A stretch of 64,000 nt of DNA from the NCBI GenBank assembly GCA_024663395.1, contig JANFAH010000042.1:62001-126000 (forward strand), read 5' to 3'. This document shows, piece after piece, positions 31,517 through 43,309 of this stretch. Source of the DNA: Pisolithus tinctorius. Taxonomy: Eukaryota; Basidiomycota; Agaricomycetes; Boletales; Pisolithaceae. The notes beneath the pieces were generated by a model, which was not told the DNA's origin, made no database searches, and saw only the letters and a list, made by a program, of their open reading frames with translations. The translations under genes were made by a program, and so were the position numbers. The number at the start of each line of letters is the position of its first letter. Position 1 is the first letter of the stretch.

Positions 31517-32684
31517 CGTGCTGGAAGAGAGATAAAGAAAGCACAGGAGGGGTGACAGCCGATACGTATATGAGTTTACGGAATGGCAGAGCAAGTTAAA
31601 GACAATCTAGCGACAGCGACACCAGCAACGGAGCGGGATACGTCGTCTTGCCTGATATATATTATAGCGACAATTCCATAACTGACGTTGTCGTCATGAA
31701 CGATGTGTTCCCGTCGTTTGTCGTCGTCGCCGTCGTCGTTGTGGTGTAAAAAAAAGGGAGCGCTGATGTTTGATGCACTATCGACGAGACCCTCCGGTGC
31801 TGACTAAGCAGACCTCCTCTGTTCCGCACCTTACTAGATCTGATGTACACGAGGCAGGTCCTGTACAGTGATCGTGACAAGAAGATGCACCCACCGTTGT
31901 CTTCCGAGACATGACGGTATGTGAACCATGGGGACCACAGTGACCCTGACAACTTGTTACATTCACATACCTGTATATCCCCATTAACCCTGGTCTCACA
32001 GATCTTGACAATAGTTTGACTGTTCGGCGGGCGTGTTCGACACAAGAGATTGACAAGAAGCTAACCCTCAAACCTTTGTAGCTACTGGGGTGTCACGCAG
32101 ACCGTAAAAAAAGATAGCCTACTAAACTGCATGAACCTTGGATGGCACCATCATTCCACGAGAGCCAATGGCAATATCCCGCCAACGCGCTAATGCGCAC
32201 GGCCTGGTGGGAATGGAGACCGGAACGTGTCTGTGTTGTATGTGAGTGTGGTTTCGCATCGTGGGCCAGTCCACCCTGCGTACGAGGGTATTTTCCTATA
32301 GGTAAACGCACCCGACTGAATGCAAATAATCTAATTAGTATGCCACGATGCGGCCAGGGTCGTCAGGGGTCGTTTTGCCAGCATCCCGTCCTAAAATGAA
32401 TTCCAGGTACAGGTGACGCACAACGTCCTAAAAATAAGCTGCAAAGAATTGCCGAAGCGGCACGGCAGCTTCCGCAGCTGCTGTACAGTTCTTACACACT
32501 TTGGGTGGCTTGAAACCATTACATAATCAGCCACCCGGAGCCGTCTCAGAGTCATCACAAGTCTGAGTGCAAAAGAGCCTTCCCTTGCGTGAAGACACCA
32601 CAACATCAAGGTGAGACGGCATCCCCGCTGCTGTCCGTTCGTAGACTGATTGTGACATCGCATCAAACCACAGACGCCAGCATC
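31517..32684. promoter_or_regulatory. Divergent upstream region, HAL4-like kinase / eL19
   Basis: This 1.17-kb gap lies between divergent genes. A GTC/GTT trinucleotide stretch lies at 31685-31742. ORFs here resemble no protein. The eL19 promoter should be in the right half; I saw no certain element. Confidence 0.45.
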
Positions 32685-33384
32685 ATGGTCAATTTACGCT
32701 CCCAAAAACGGCTCGCAGCCGCCGTCTCTGGCGTCGGTAAACGCAAAATCTGGCTCGACCCCGCAGAACAAGCTGAAATCGGAAACGCCAACTCCCGTGC
32801 GCACGTCAAGAAGCTCATCAAGGAGGGCCGCGTGATTATCAAGCCCACGGTCATCCACTCTCGCGCACGCACACGCGACCTCCATGCTGCCAAAAGAAAG
32901 GGCAGACATACGGGCCCTGGTAAGAGGAAGGGTACGGCTGAGGCGAGGTTGCCTACGAAAGTGCAGTGGATGCGGAGACAGAGGGTATTGAGACGGCTGT
33001 TGAGAAAGTACAGAGAGGCGGGGAAAATCGACAAGCATCTGTCCGTATTTCCCGTTCTTTTTGTTTTGGGTGTTCTGACGTTGTCTGTCGTAGTTACCAC
33101 TCCCTTTACCAGAAATCGAAGGGTAACGTATTCAAGAACAAGCGTGTACTCATGGAGTACATCCACAAAGCCAAAGCCGAGAAGAACCGCACAAAGGTTC
33201 TCTCCGACCAGATGGAGGCTCGTCGTGTCAAGAACAAGGTGCGTACACTCTTTCCTCACCATCACTCATTCGTTTCTTAACATTATTCAATTCCCAGGCA
33301 ACCCGGGAACGTCGCGCCGAGCGGCTGCGCGAGAAGCGCCAAGCAATTCTCGCCATCGAACATGAGGAGGCCGTTCACGAGTAA
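32685..33384 (+). CDS. RPL19: 60S ribosomal protein eL19 (L19)
   Basis: eL19 is a large-subunit protein that forms a helical extension bridging to the small subunit. Three exons: the first starts [20 protein letters not shown] and carries [18 protein letters not shown] and [19 protein letters not shown]; the second starts [20 protein letters not shown]; the third ends IEHEEAVHE. Introns of about 50 bp are GT-AG and the frame is intact. Length (about 190 residues) and all core motifs match the family. Confidence 0.98.
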
Positions 33385-33941
33385 ACGAAAACAGCATTTC
33401 CCATCTGTCCCCATACAACCTTGGTTGGTTCCCTGCATTGCATGGATGTGTGTTGCTGTCATGGAAAACCATGCCCCCCTTCTTCAGAGTATCGTATTGC
33501 CCCCTACGTCCGTGTATCTCATTCTCTTTATGCTATGCATACATGCAACCTGCCATTTCACAACATCGGATTCATCTTTGTTTTCTCATGCGTTCCGCTT
33601 TCTCTGTTCCCAGCGCGAACTCCAGTAAGGTCATCGAAACGCCTTCTATCGTCAGATAGTCACCTCATAATAGTTGTTCCGGAAAGTACTCGCCATGACA
33701 ACACTAACACCCATATGACTATCATTTACGTGCTTTGCTACAACGGGTCAAACAACACTATCATCTACACATAACAAACATTCCGTTGGGGTATATGAAA
33801 GCATGGTCGTCACATAAATAACAAGTGAAAGCAACCGACAAAGGAGGTATAACAGAAAAGTCTGTCAACAACATGGTTCAGAACGGAATAACGAGACAAA
33901 CGCGACCACGAATAAGACTGGCCGACCCGCAACGTCTGTAA
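33385..33941. other. Intergenic, convergent gene ends
   Basis: This stretch holds the 3' flanks of eL19 and of the SAM-domain gene. No repeat, RNA or gene recognised. Confidence 0.5.
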
Positions 33942-36064
33942 TCAAGGTTTGCGAATCCACCGCGTAAGCCCAGCTCGACGCAGAAGAGCTGCACAAAGCA
34001 AAAAAGAGAACGTGATGATCGATGAAAGGCGCATAGCTGGCAGTGCCGTCGCTCGCACTGGAGAGAGGCTATCATTACGGCGTTTGGGACAGTTCATGGC
34101 ATCACGATGTCTGATCGGCTGAGTATACGGATACAACCAGGTCAAGATCCCAGTGGAGACTGAACGGACGATGCCTCTCCAGTCCAGCTCCGTGTATGGT
34201 GCTGGTGCTGTCTCGTCCTGCGTTTGCTGGAGCAACTGTCCATCGTCCGTTGAGACCTGGGCATCCTTTTTGCGTAGTGTTTCTTCGTTTTGGAGTAAAT
34301 TGCCGTTTGCTTCGTCGGAAGGCTGTAATGAAGTCTCCTCGGAATGCAAGAGGTCAGTTTCGAGGACCTCTAGACGTGCCTTGAATGTTTCGAGTTCTGC
34401 ACGGGTAGACACGAGAGAAGCCTCAATAGCGCAAATAGCATCTGTTTGGTCTGCCCATTCAGATGGCGAGCGGTTCGCCAAGGAAAGAGCGTCGCCGACC
34501 TGAACGCCGACACAGACAGTGCTAATAGCATTCGGCACGGTATTCTGGGGGCCTTCGTCCGCTGGGTCAATGGTAACGTCCGGGCATTCACTGTGACCAC
34601 GGTTGTTATCGGAAAAGCCGCTGAACAATGGTGTGATGACCTACCTTCCACCTCGATCGTTGTTTTCCTCGAGGCCAGCCTCTCGTATCGAGTCTACTTT
34701 CTCCTCCCCCATAGCAGGATAGGCAGGACCGGCAGTTGGGATACGCTTCACAGTTTCCCCCAGCCGTAAGTCTGCTTCCCATGCACGCGCACCCTCGAGA
34801 GAGCCGGAAGACGCAAGCAAATCCTCTATGCTGGGTTCCTCCTCGTCCAGTGCGTTAATCGAGGTATAAGGTGGAGGAGGGTTTAAAGCAATAAGCGTCG
34901 TGTCTGCCATCGATGGAGTCGGCGAACCGGATCCATTAGTAGACAAGGCTTCTTCAGGGAAAGCCTGGCCGACGTCATGTTCCTCACTAACCTCGCTCTC
35001 ACTCCCCGCATCGCTCCCAGATACAGACCCCTCGCTACAAATCGAACCTTCAGTGTTACTCAAACTTCCCCGGCGATTGACCTCTCCTTCCCAGGTCTCA
35101 ACAAGACCTTTAACCTTTCCCCTCCTCCGGACGCGTATATGAGCAAGGTCGCGATAGCGTCGCATGAAAGACTCGGACACCGAATTCGAGCGGTGTAAAG
35201 TGAGGGGAGGGGATATTGGGACATCGGTATCCACGGTCGTGTTGGGAGAGGGTGTTGATAAGTCCGTCGATGAGATAGAATTCCTGTAAAGTGCCCCGTG
35301 GAACGGAGACGAACTCGTAGCGTTCACTGCGTCGGACGAATCCATCCATATACGCCTTCTCAGCGAGTCAGCACGAAGCGTACGGGAGCTGTCCAGTACG
35401 AGAGATATCTGGGCATCGGAGAGGGATGTGCTACGAAACCACACTTGAGCGAGTGGGGTAGTCTGAGTAACACTCGTACGTACCCAGCAAGGTGCCTATC
35501 AGTAAGCCGGAGCCACTCTCTCCCAGTCAAACCGCATTCCCGGACCCAATCAAGTACACCATCTGCGTTCGGTACGCCCAGGTCACCATTGAAACCGAGG
35601 GATGTAGAAAGGTAGGTAATGAGCTGGTCTGTGGTCCACTGCTTTGGTTCGGAAGGCAGGCTATTATCTGTCAGAGTAGCATCGTTGGCAACGCTCACGC
35701 AAGGATTCGTCGACCCGGATGGGAGGGTATCTGCCCTTTTGCGTTGCGGTGTCGTGAGTGTAGAGCGTGTAGGAGACCCCGCATTAACGCAGAATGTCGG
35801 TGGAACGGGTAAAGGAGACGGGTACTGTCCTTCGATCACACTATATATACCGTTAACAGACTCGACCGAATGCGAGTGTCCGTGGCGTTTCCTCGTAGGC
35901 GACGGTGGTACATAGTGATGTTTGACGGGGTCTACCGTGTGAGGAGACGAGTTAGACCTGGACAACAGCCCCGACGTCGTCGTCTTGACAGCGTAAGGAT
36001 GGGCATTTGGCTTATGTGTCTTACTCGCCGGGAACGCCGCAGTTGTCGGCGTCGATGGCTGCAT
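33942..36064 (-). CDS. SAM-domain protein with C-terminal membrane anchor
   Basis: A protein of about 600 residues. The N-terminal 140 residues are Ser/Pro/His-rich (start MQPSTPTTAAFPASKTH). A SAM domain follows at about 140-210: QWTTDQLITYLSTSLGFNGD, VLDWVRECGLTGREWLRLT, then SLSDAQISLVLDSSRTLRAD after an intron. The middle is acidic and disordered. A helical segment (EASLVSTRAELETFKARLEV) predicts a coiled coil. A hydrophobic stretch (SSIITFSFLLCAALLRRAGL) next to the basic C terminus predicts a tail anchor. Two introns restore one frame; the second (54 bp) removes an in-frame TAG. SAM domains mediate oligomerisation, so a membrane-tethered adaptor is my inference; no specific partner can be named. 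Confidence 0.75.
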
Positions 36065-36201
36065 TTCTCTTTGTTGTCCGAGTTTAATGGACGACGAGCA
36101 ACACGCTACGTTGTTTACAAAGGTTACCTTACTTGCAAGGTTTCCCCAATCCCGTAATTGTTACCGGAAAATGCCGGCAAAGACAATAACTTCCTTCCAT
36201 C
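36065..36201. promoter_or_regulatory. Short divergent promoter, SAM-domain gene / Crinkler-type gene
   Basis: 137 bp separate the two start codons. The interval contains GTTGTTTACAAAGGTTACC, which resembles the inverted-repeat core of repeat R1 (CACCTTGTTTACAAGG); this may be chance. Confidence 0.4.
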
Positions 36202-38762
36202 ATGTCTGACGGTTTCAAACTCTCCTACTGGGTACGAGGTACCCCCAGTGATACCAGTTTCGATGTCACGATTTCGCCGACTGAAAGGGTCAATACTCTC
36301 AGACAGCTTATACAAGAAACTCAAAGATTCGATGTTTTGGCTGGACGTCTCCGGCTGTTCAAGCTCAAGCCCTATGTGGAGACTCTCAATGGTGTCACCC
36401 TCTCGGAGCACGGGGAACTCTTGTACCCTTCGGATAAGATATCAGAGGTGTTCACAGCACAACCACCAACGCGCCACATCCATATCATAGTGGGTATGTT
36501 GCGGCTGCGATCCAAGCTTTCCTGGCCACTCATACTTGCTTTGCAGATGCACCATACCCATGGATCTACTACTGGCTTCGAGGTACGGACGCATCAGAAG
36601 AGCGAATCGTTCGGATCCGTTCAGATGCAAGTGTCATTGCGCTCAAACAGCAAATCCAAAACAGCGATAGTGACCTCCGTGATCTTCCCGAATCTTCCAT
36701 CAGGCTGTTCAGGATCTCGGAGGGTCATCTCCGGGAGAGTCTCAACACGGACAATGATGGTACGCTTCTCAACGGGAGGCAGAAGATATTCGCATGTTTC
36801 GAGGGTACTACAGTTCTCGAGACTTTCTGTCTTGTTGTCCAGCTTCCACGCCAAGATGTCATTACTCTCAATTGCTGGATAATAGGTGAAGACATCCGCG
36901 CCATCTTCGGGGTTAAGGTTGCTATGACGCAGACGGTTTACGATCTCAAGCGATTGATCAAAGGAGAAAACGCAGTTGCCCTTCACACCACAGACGCGCG
37001 CCTGTTAACACTTTGGAACGTTTCCCTATTGTGCGACGATGCGCTAAAGCAAGCAATTGAGGGTCTCGACCTCCCTCCCGAGAGATCTTTGCACAGTGTG
37101 AAGAGATTGTCCACGATCTTTGCAGAACCCCCTGTTCCCGAGCATCTTCATATCATTGTCGGATCACCACATGCCAGTGAGCTGTCCGTCACGATTACCT
37201 CATAGCTCTGTCTAATCGTATACCCGGGCGTAGAGCAGGGGCCCCCTTTGCATCCGCAACACTGCGTGTCGGCACAGCGAGGTGCTTTCCTTGCCCAATT
37301 TAAGCCAAAGGCCCTGTCATCCATTGTGCGACCTTCCGAATTTTTCAAGTTCCAAGTGATCGATGGTCAGACTATTTACTGCAACCGCCCTGCCGATGCT
37401 GTGGCCATCATACCTCCGACGTTGCTTCACCGTGCATTTGGTGACTTCCTTCATGACTGTGACGTGGTTGAACTGACCTCCGAAGATAATTCTTTTGTGA
37501 TGAAGCTGCACACTGTGATGTCAAACCGTTATGATGATGAACAGACGTGCGCTGTTCAACTCCGTGAGCTGTTTGAAGGGTGGGGCCTGACTTTCATGCC
37601 CTCCGCGACTCATCATGGCTACATGACGGGTGGGGATATGCGCGAGGGAGAGTATCGCTATGCTATCGCCGAAATAAAAAATGAAGTGGGTAGCACGCAA
37701 GCTGATCCCTATAACCAAGCAACTTTCCACTATGTGGAGTTTTCGAGACAGTACGCAGAAACGATGGCGTTGTCACCTTTACCTTGCTTCATCATTCTTC
37801 TTTTTGGTCTGTTCAATTTGTTCCTGTTCACTATGCACCATGAATAACCGTATTTTCAATCAGGACCGTTAATTATGTTTGCAGGAGCAGTGTGGAACGT
37901 TTGCCCAGTTATCCAGCCTCTCTCGTTCGTTCTCCCACTCCACTACCATCCAACAGATACCTATATGCAGACCGAAGTGGCTCGTCACCTTAAAGCGTTT
38001 AAGAATGCTGTTGTCATGCTTGAAGGGTATTATCGAAGTCTCTCACTGAATAATAACCCATCCTGCTCGCACCATTCACAACTGTTCCCGTATCCCACCT
38101 CCTTCAAGCCTCTTGGAAGTAACGCAAATGCAACGAAAGAATTCAAATACACATCGCAGTACCCAAACAAGCTTATCTTTTTCGGTACTCTCGCTGGCGA
38201 GCCCATTTGTATCAAATTTGTGCGCCATTATTCAGTGGAGGTTCACCGGTTCTCTGCATCACGGGGACGGGCACCAGCGCTCCACGGCTTCGACACGCTA
38301 CATGGGGGATGGTACATGGTGGTGATGGATTCACTAGACGGTTACAAGGATCTCTGTGATGTCGACCCGCCGCCTTTGGTTTTCGAACGGATCAGAACCC
38401 ACCTTGATGAGTTACATCAACATGGCTATGTTCATGGTGACGTTCGTAGCATGAACATTATGGTGTTGGAATCTGACATGACAGAGTTTATGTTCATTGA
38501 CTTCGACTGGGCAGGGAAGATTGGAGAGGTGCGATATCCCCTGAATGTGAACAGAGAAATCTGGCGGCCCTCCGGGGTTTTCGATTGGGCTCCCATCGAA
38601 GCTAAGCATGATATGGCCATGCTGAAACACATAATTGCGAGTTTCGACAAGGGGGACAAACGTCGTGAGGATGATCAGACACAGAGCGAGGATGTGGACG
38701 AGCGAGAAAGCAAGCGTCCGCGGCTGACTAAATCACCTAGTACTTCTGATAACAGGGCCTAA
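36202..38762 (+). CDS. Crinkler-type effector-like protein: three header domains, nuclease-like and kinase-like regions
   Basis: The first exon (start MSDGFKLSYWVRGTPSDT) is a ubiquitin-like Crinkler header ending KISEVFTAQPP...HIHIIV. Two further header copies follow: one from about 36547 (YPWIYYWLRGTDASEERIVR, SIRLFRISEGHL) and one from about 36868 (NCWIIGEDIRAIF, LLTLWNVSLL, RLSTIFAEPPVPEHLHIIV). A middle region from about 37300 has TGGDM...AIAEIKNEVG, the acidic and E-x-K pattern of a PD-(D/E)XK nuclease fold. The C-terminal region has GDVRSMNIMV and FIDFDWAG, the catalytic-loop and metal-binding motifs of a kinase fold. Introns are short, GT-AG, and the reading is intact. Crinkler-type proteins with nuclease and kinase tails are known in fungi and oomycetes; three headers in a row look unusual. 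Role: inferred effector or conflict protein, not demonstrated here. Confidence 0.75.
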
Positions 38763-39239
38763 CTAGGTCAAGCCTCATGATGTGTCGTTATTCAACATTG
38801 ATGGTTCGTAACGAGCGAGAATTTGCAACTTTTTATCACATTCTACGTTGCTTTCGGGAAGATGCAAGCAAAATCTGTGCGCAGAGGCCTTCTTCCGTTG
38901 AGGCGGGCAACTTCGCCACATACTTCATACAGCCTCCCTTCTTCTCTGATGGTAGCACCGATAAAAAATATGAGACGTAAGTGCCCGGCTGATGGCGACT
39001 TCATTCACCAATCCACTGGAGTTTAGAGAGATGCCCTGGGGTTTCCCGATCTTTATTGGGAACAGGGATGCCGCCGATGCCTTGTGCAAGTACAGGCCGA
39101 AGAACGACCTCAAGGTCACATCTGCACGTCATCTCAACCCGTTCTTTGTCTCGGAATTTAATTCGTTGAAGCAAGAGGATGACTGTTTTTGAATGTTACT
39201 CCAAGCAATAGCCGCTGCGTGAGCAGGAAAGATGCTTTT

Positions 39240-40558
39240 AGCTTCCCTTGCTCAACCGCCCCCCGACATGTCACGTGATGTCACTTGGTGTCTTTGAGTC
39301 TGACATGCACATGTTTTGTACAGTACAACCTTGTTATCTTAGGCCCTGGGCCCACAGAGGTGCCTGCTCCAACTGTCTGTCATCTCTGGCTAAGCTGCAA
39401 CTCGTCTGTTGTTTTTGTATAATAAAAAGTTGAATGTACAAGTATTACTGGTGCTGACTAAGCATGCAAAAATGCGTACTATGAGGCAAAAACACAGCAG
39501 TTGTAAGTCAGAAAGGAAAGCAACAGAAGTAAAGCACATAAACTATACACCCTTCGCAAGGTCTCGTCGAGTGGTACCATAATCTGAAAAAGTGAGAAGT
39601 AGGACGGCAAAATGGGCGAAGCTATTGCGTACGCACCGGTGAGGTATCACATGGGGGAGGGTGAGGGGAGGCCCTCGAGTGACAACAGCTGGGGGACCAA
39701 CACCAAACTATGGTAGATGGTAGGGAACCCAAAGACGTACACCAGAAAAAGGAACCATGCCATTTCGACCACCCAATCCAGAGCTATACCCAAAGTTGCC
39801 TCACCACCCTCTGAATACAAAAACAGGCATATCTCGACAATGGATGCGCGGACCTGAATGACAAAGGTATCCCCAGGAAGGGATAAGCGAGGGGAACAAA
39901 CTGCCCAAAAAGCGAGAGGAATGGCGGAGAAAGGCGTGAGATACGATCTCAAGTCCTCAAAGGTGGGGAGAGGAGAGTCGCCTGAACGACAACGGCTGGA
40001 GGGATCAACACAAAACACTGGGAGATGGTAGGGAACACCTATAAGAGTGCAGAAAAAAAGGAACCGCGCTGACCTGACCACCCAGTCACGAGGTATGCAC
40101 AAAAGTATCGCACAGCACTCCTAACATAAAAGCGGTCATATCTCTATAACAAGCGCACGGAATTGGATGAATGAGGCATCCCCAGAGAGGGCTGAGTGAG
40201 GGAAACAAACGACCCGAAAGGCGAGAGAAACGACACAACAACACGCGAGATACGACGACGAGACCTCAAGGGCAGGCCTTCCCACAAATATGCAAATAAC
40301 TCTGGAACTGCTTGGCCTGTCAGGAAGATCCTAGGATCAACAGGAAGCTATTGCCATCCTGCAAAAAAGCGAGAGACTGCAGCGCGACTTACATCTATTA
40401 TATTTATGGCACACATATGGTGTGCATGCATCAGCAGTAGTTTTTTTTTACTGCCTCGTCCACACCAGCACTTCCCCCGACATTCCTAATTTGGAATACC
40501 GCCGGTATGTCACGTGATGTCACGTGATATGTCGGGGGGCAGTTGAGCTGGGACAGCT
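39240..40558. mobile_element. Non-autonomous DNA transposon, ~45-bp TIRs, 9-bp TSD
   Basis: The target duplication GATGCTTTT is perfect at 39231-39239 and 40559-40567. Terminal inverted repeats of about 45 bp start AGCTTCCCTTGCTCAACCGC on the left; on the right the reverse complement starts AGCTGTCCCAGCTCAACTGC. Both continue through CCCCCCGACAT and TCACGTGA. The 1,319-bp body has no recognisable transposase; its longest frame (39647-40102, minus) looks like a by-product of an internal duplication. A 9-bp duplication is typical of Mutator-type elements, but the superfamily cannot be fixed without a transposase. It sits inside the kinase-like pseudogene. Confidence 0.9.
39662..40285. repeat. 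Diverged ~310-bp tandem duplication inside the transposon
   Basis: Two units, about 39662-39970 and 39971-40285, share ordered blocks such as ACAAC(A/G)GCTGG, GGGAGATGGTAGGGAAC or close variants, GCATATCTC/GTCATATCTC and GCGAGA. Similarity is partial, so the duplication is old relative to the sharp target-site duplication. Confidence 0.6.
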
Positions 40559-41569
40559 GATGCTTTTGAAGGAGACAGCTAAGCACAAGTTTTTCGTAGT
40601 TGCCATATACCTCAATAAAGACTTGGTTGTTCATGATACATCGTCATGCAAACTTCTCGAGACAATGCCAAGAATGCTGAGGCATATCATCAGAGGAATG
40701 CAGTGGGTCTTTCACTGCCACCTTGTGATGGATGTAATTATGCTGAATGAATACAGGTTTCTATCCATTGCAACCACTTTAATCTTACCATAAAAAGTTT
40801 GGGGTGATTGAATTCATCTGCGAAAATGTATAATCTTGTAGGAGAGCCAAACAATTTGGTTGAGGACCTGGACAACAACAGGGCACAAACCCTTAAACAG
40901 CCTGTAGATGCAGCCAAGGGGGGTCCTTTCACTCCACTTGAAGAATCATCCAGTGCCACAGCTACAAGCCAGTTGAATGGATGCCATCCTGGAACATCAC
41001 ATGGGTGAGGAAGAACATGTGGATGTGCTTGAGGATGAGGACAGGCTCAGTGTTTTTCGGTGCAGATGATGTTCAAGAACACCTACTGAATATGAAATGC
41101 ATGGTTGACTACTGCATCTTTGGGGTTGGTTCATTCACTTCTTCATATTTCATGCCTCTGATTGACATATATGGAAGCATGAGAACCTCACTGTGATCAG
41201 ACCCAAGACTGATGGCTGTGTCAGCTACCTGAAGTTCATCAAAACTGCACAGCATCAGGAGGTTCAAATTCTGCAATTCCTTTGCAATATTCAATCTTCC
41301 ATGAATCACACCATCTCTGGGGCCAAGTTCTGGCCAGTGCAGGGTGGAACTGTGATCTCTATGCCTGTTGCTGGTGGTCACCTTATGTCTCTTGACCAGC
41401 CTGATGACCACTGCTGGTCTGCTGCCAGCCAACTTGTTGAGGGGGTTGCATTCATGCATGCTCAACTTGTTGCACACATGGATCTCAAACCAGATAATAT
41501 CATCATCCTCTTGAGGGTGGTTATCTAATAATCTAAACCATCTGCCCAGTTCCAGTCTTGAAAGCGCCT

Positions 41570-42400
41570 ACTATAAAAGGAAATTCGAAAAAGCGCCTAC
41601 TATATATGGTAATTGCACAACTCATCGATGACTTGTGCAGGCAAAAAAATGTAAAAAATCACACAGCCACTGAAAGCTGTGTATAGCCACTGAAAGTGCC
41701 TACCATATATGGATGAAAGCTGTGTATAGCCACAAAAGTGCCTACCATATAAGGAAACAGGTTTTATATAGCACAAGGCAACTACACAACTCATTGATGA
41801 GTTGCAATGGCCTGACACCAAAAAAATCATACAGCCACTGAAAGCTGTGTATAGCCACTGAAAGCACCTACCATATATGGATGAAAGCTGTGTATAGCCA
41901 CAAAAGCGCCTACCATATAAGGAAACAGGTTTTATATAGCACAAGGCAACTACACAACTCATTGATGAGTTGCAATGGCCTGACACCAAAAAAATCATAC
42001 AGCCACTGAAAGCTGTGTATAGCCACTGAAAGCACCTACCATATATGGATGAAAGCTGTGTATAGCCACAAAAGCGCCTACCATATAAGGAAACAGGTTT
42101 TATATAGCACAAGGCAACTACACAACTTATCGATGAGTTGCAATGACCTGACACCAAAAAAAAATCACCCTGCCACTGAAAGCTGTGTATAGCCACTGAA
42201 AGCACCTACCATATATGGGTGAAAGCTGTGTATAGCCACAAAAGCACCTACCATATATAGAAACAAGCTGTGCATTGCCCAATGCCACTGCATACTTCAT
42301 CGATGAGTTGCAATGGTCTGACACCAAAAAAAAAATCACACTGCCATTGAAAGCTGTGTATAGCCACAGAAAACACCTACCATGTATTTCAAATTTGTGC
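41570..42400. repeat. ~170-bp tandem repeat, about five copies
   Basis: The block CAGCCACTGAAAGCTGTGTA or a close variant recurs at about 41663, 41832, 42000, 42170 and 42341, a period of 168-171 bp. Each unit contains two sub-repeats ending CCTACCATATA(T/A)GG(A) and a palindrome CAACTCATCGATGAGTTG or its decayed forms (TTGATGAG). The copies differ at the central CG, which is TG in some and intact in others. No coding function is likely. Confidence 0.85.
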
Positions 42401-43020
42401 CAATGGATGGCCACATGGACAAATGATTATATAAGCAAGTATTGCCATATATACATGTCAGAAAGTGAAGTACAGCCACTCAGATACACCTTGACCTCCA
42501 TTCACCACCTTCCAATTGGGTGCAAAATACCAAACAATTACAAATACCCTACACAAATCATCAATGAGTTGTGCAACATCTTCAGTGAATGTGAGGCATC
42601 CCTGCACAGAAGTGAAGACAACTGATCTTGAGCTCCCCCCAACATATCCCAGGAATCTCCTCAAGTGCAGGTATGTCACAATAAAAGCCATGCATACCCT
42701 CTCCTTCTGATCCAAGAAGGATGCCCCATCCTACTGGTCAGGACTGCCTCTTTGGGAAAAGAGTTCACACAGGTCCTTCCTAAAAAGGAAGGTGGTCATG
42801 ACTGTCCAGTCAAGACCAGTCCTGACTGCCCCCATTGCTGGCCTTGAGCCTTCCCAGATGGATCACGCAGATACCTCTTGTATAGGAAATTGGTCATGGA
42901 CCATCCAGTCATGACCCAAAAATTGCTGGCCTAGAATGTTTGCAGACAGTTCATGCAGATACCCCTTGTATAGGGAGATGGTCCAGTGATCTCTGAAAGG
43001 CTGCCTAACCCTGTCCCCAA
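42401..43020. other. CpG-poor repeat-derived DNA, no gene recognised
   Basis: A further decayed copy of the palindrome (CATCAATGAGTTG) lies near 42557. Several GGTCAGGACTG and GTCCAGTCA/AAGACCAGTCC-like short inverted motifs occur at 42738-42905. No protein-like reading was found. Confidence 0.4.
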
Positions 43021-43290
43021 GGTCCAGGATGACCAGGAAACCATTGGTGGACATGGTAGTGAGTCCAGTGATCCCTGAAAGGCAAGATGGGTCTGGTCAG
43101 GACTAGTCCTGACCAGGTGATTCTGCTCCTTATGCCTGTCCCCAAGGTTGAGGATGACCAGGAAACCATTGTTGGACATGGTAGGGAGTCCAGTGATCAC
43201 TGAAAGGCAAGATGTGACTGGTCAGGACTGGTCAGGACTAGTCCTGACCAGGCACTTCTGCTCCCTATGCCTGTCCCCCAGGTCTAGGAT
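43021..43290. repeat. ~127-bp tandem duplication with a 24-bp perfect palindrome
   Basis: Two units begin AGGATGACCAGGAAACCATT and contain AGTCCAGTGATC(C/A)CTGAAAGG. Each carries the self-complementary sequence made of CTGGTCAGGACT and its reverse complement, at 43093-43116 and 43228-43251. A third partial start follows at about 43287. Confidence 0.8.
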
Positions 43291-43309
43291 GACCTAATAA
43301 TCTGCTTTC

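Larger units (their letters stand above)
38777..41530 (+). pseudogene. Decayed kinase-like gene, interrupted by a DNA transposon
   Basis: Two pieces of one gene lie on either side of the element at 39240-40558. The left piece contains PPFFSDGSTDKK and LNPFFVSEFNSLKQEDDCF. The right piece resumes in the same frame (LLKETAKHKFFVVAIYLNKD) and ends in a kinase-like part: SYLKFIKTAQHQEVQILQFL and the catalytic-loop HMDLKPDNI near 41480. Two in-frame TGA codons (39190-39192, 39220-39222) sit where related proteins have Arg, which fits CGA to TGA decay. The gene lies next to the intact Crinkler-type gene and may be a relative of its kinase part. The exact 5' and 3' ends are unclear. Confidence 0.65.

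Noticed and set aside
39647..40102. 151-residue minus-strand frame inside the DNA transposon
   Set aside because: It is produced by the internal tandem duplication and shows no transposase motif.
41600..42205. 201-residue minus-strand frame with repeated peptide blocks
   Set aside because: It is the ~170-bp tandem repeat read in one open frame; no start context and no conservation of coding pattern.
41570..42400. CRISPR-like array
   Set aside because: Whole units repeat without unique spacers, and the organism is a fungus.
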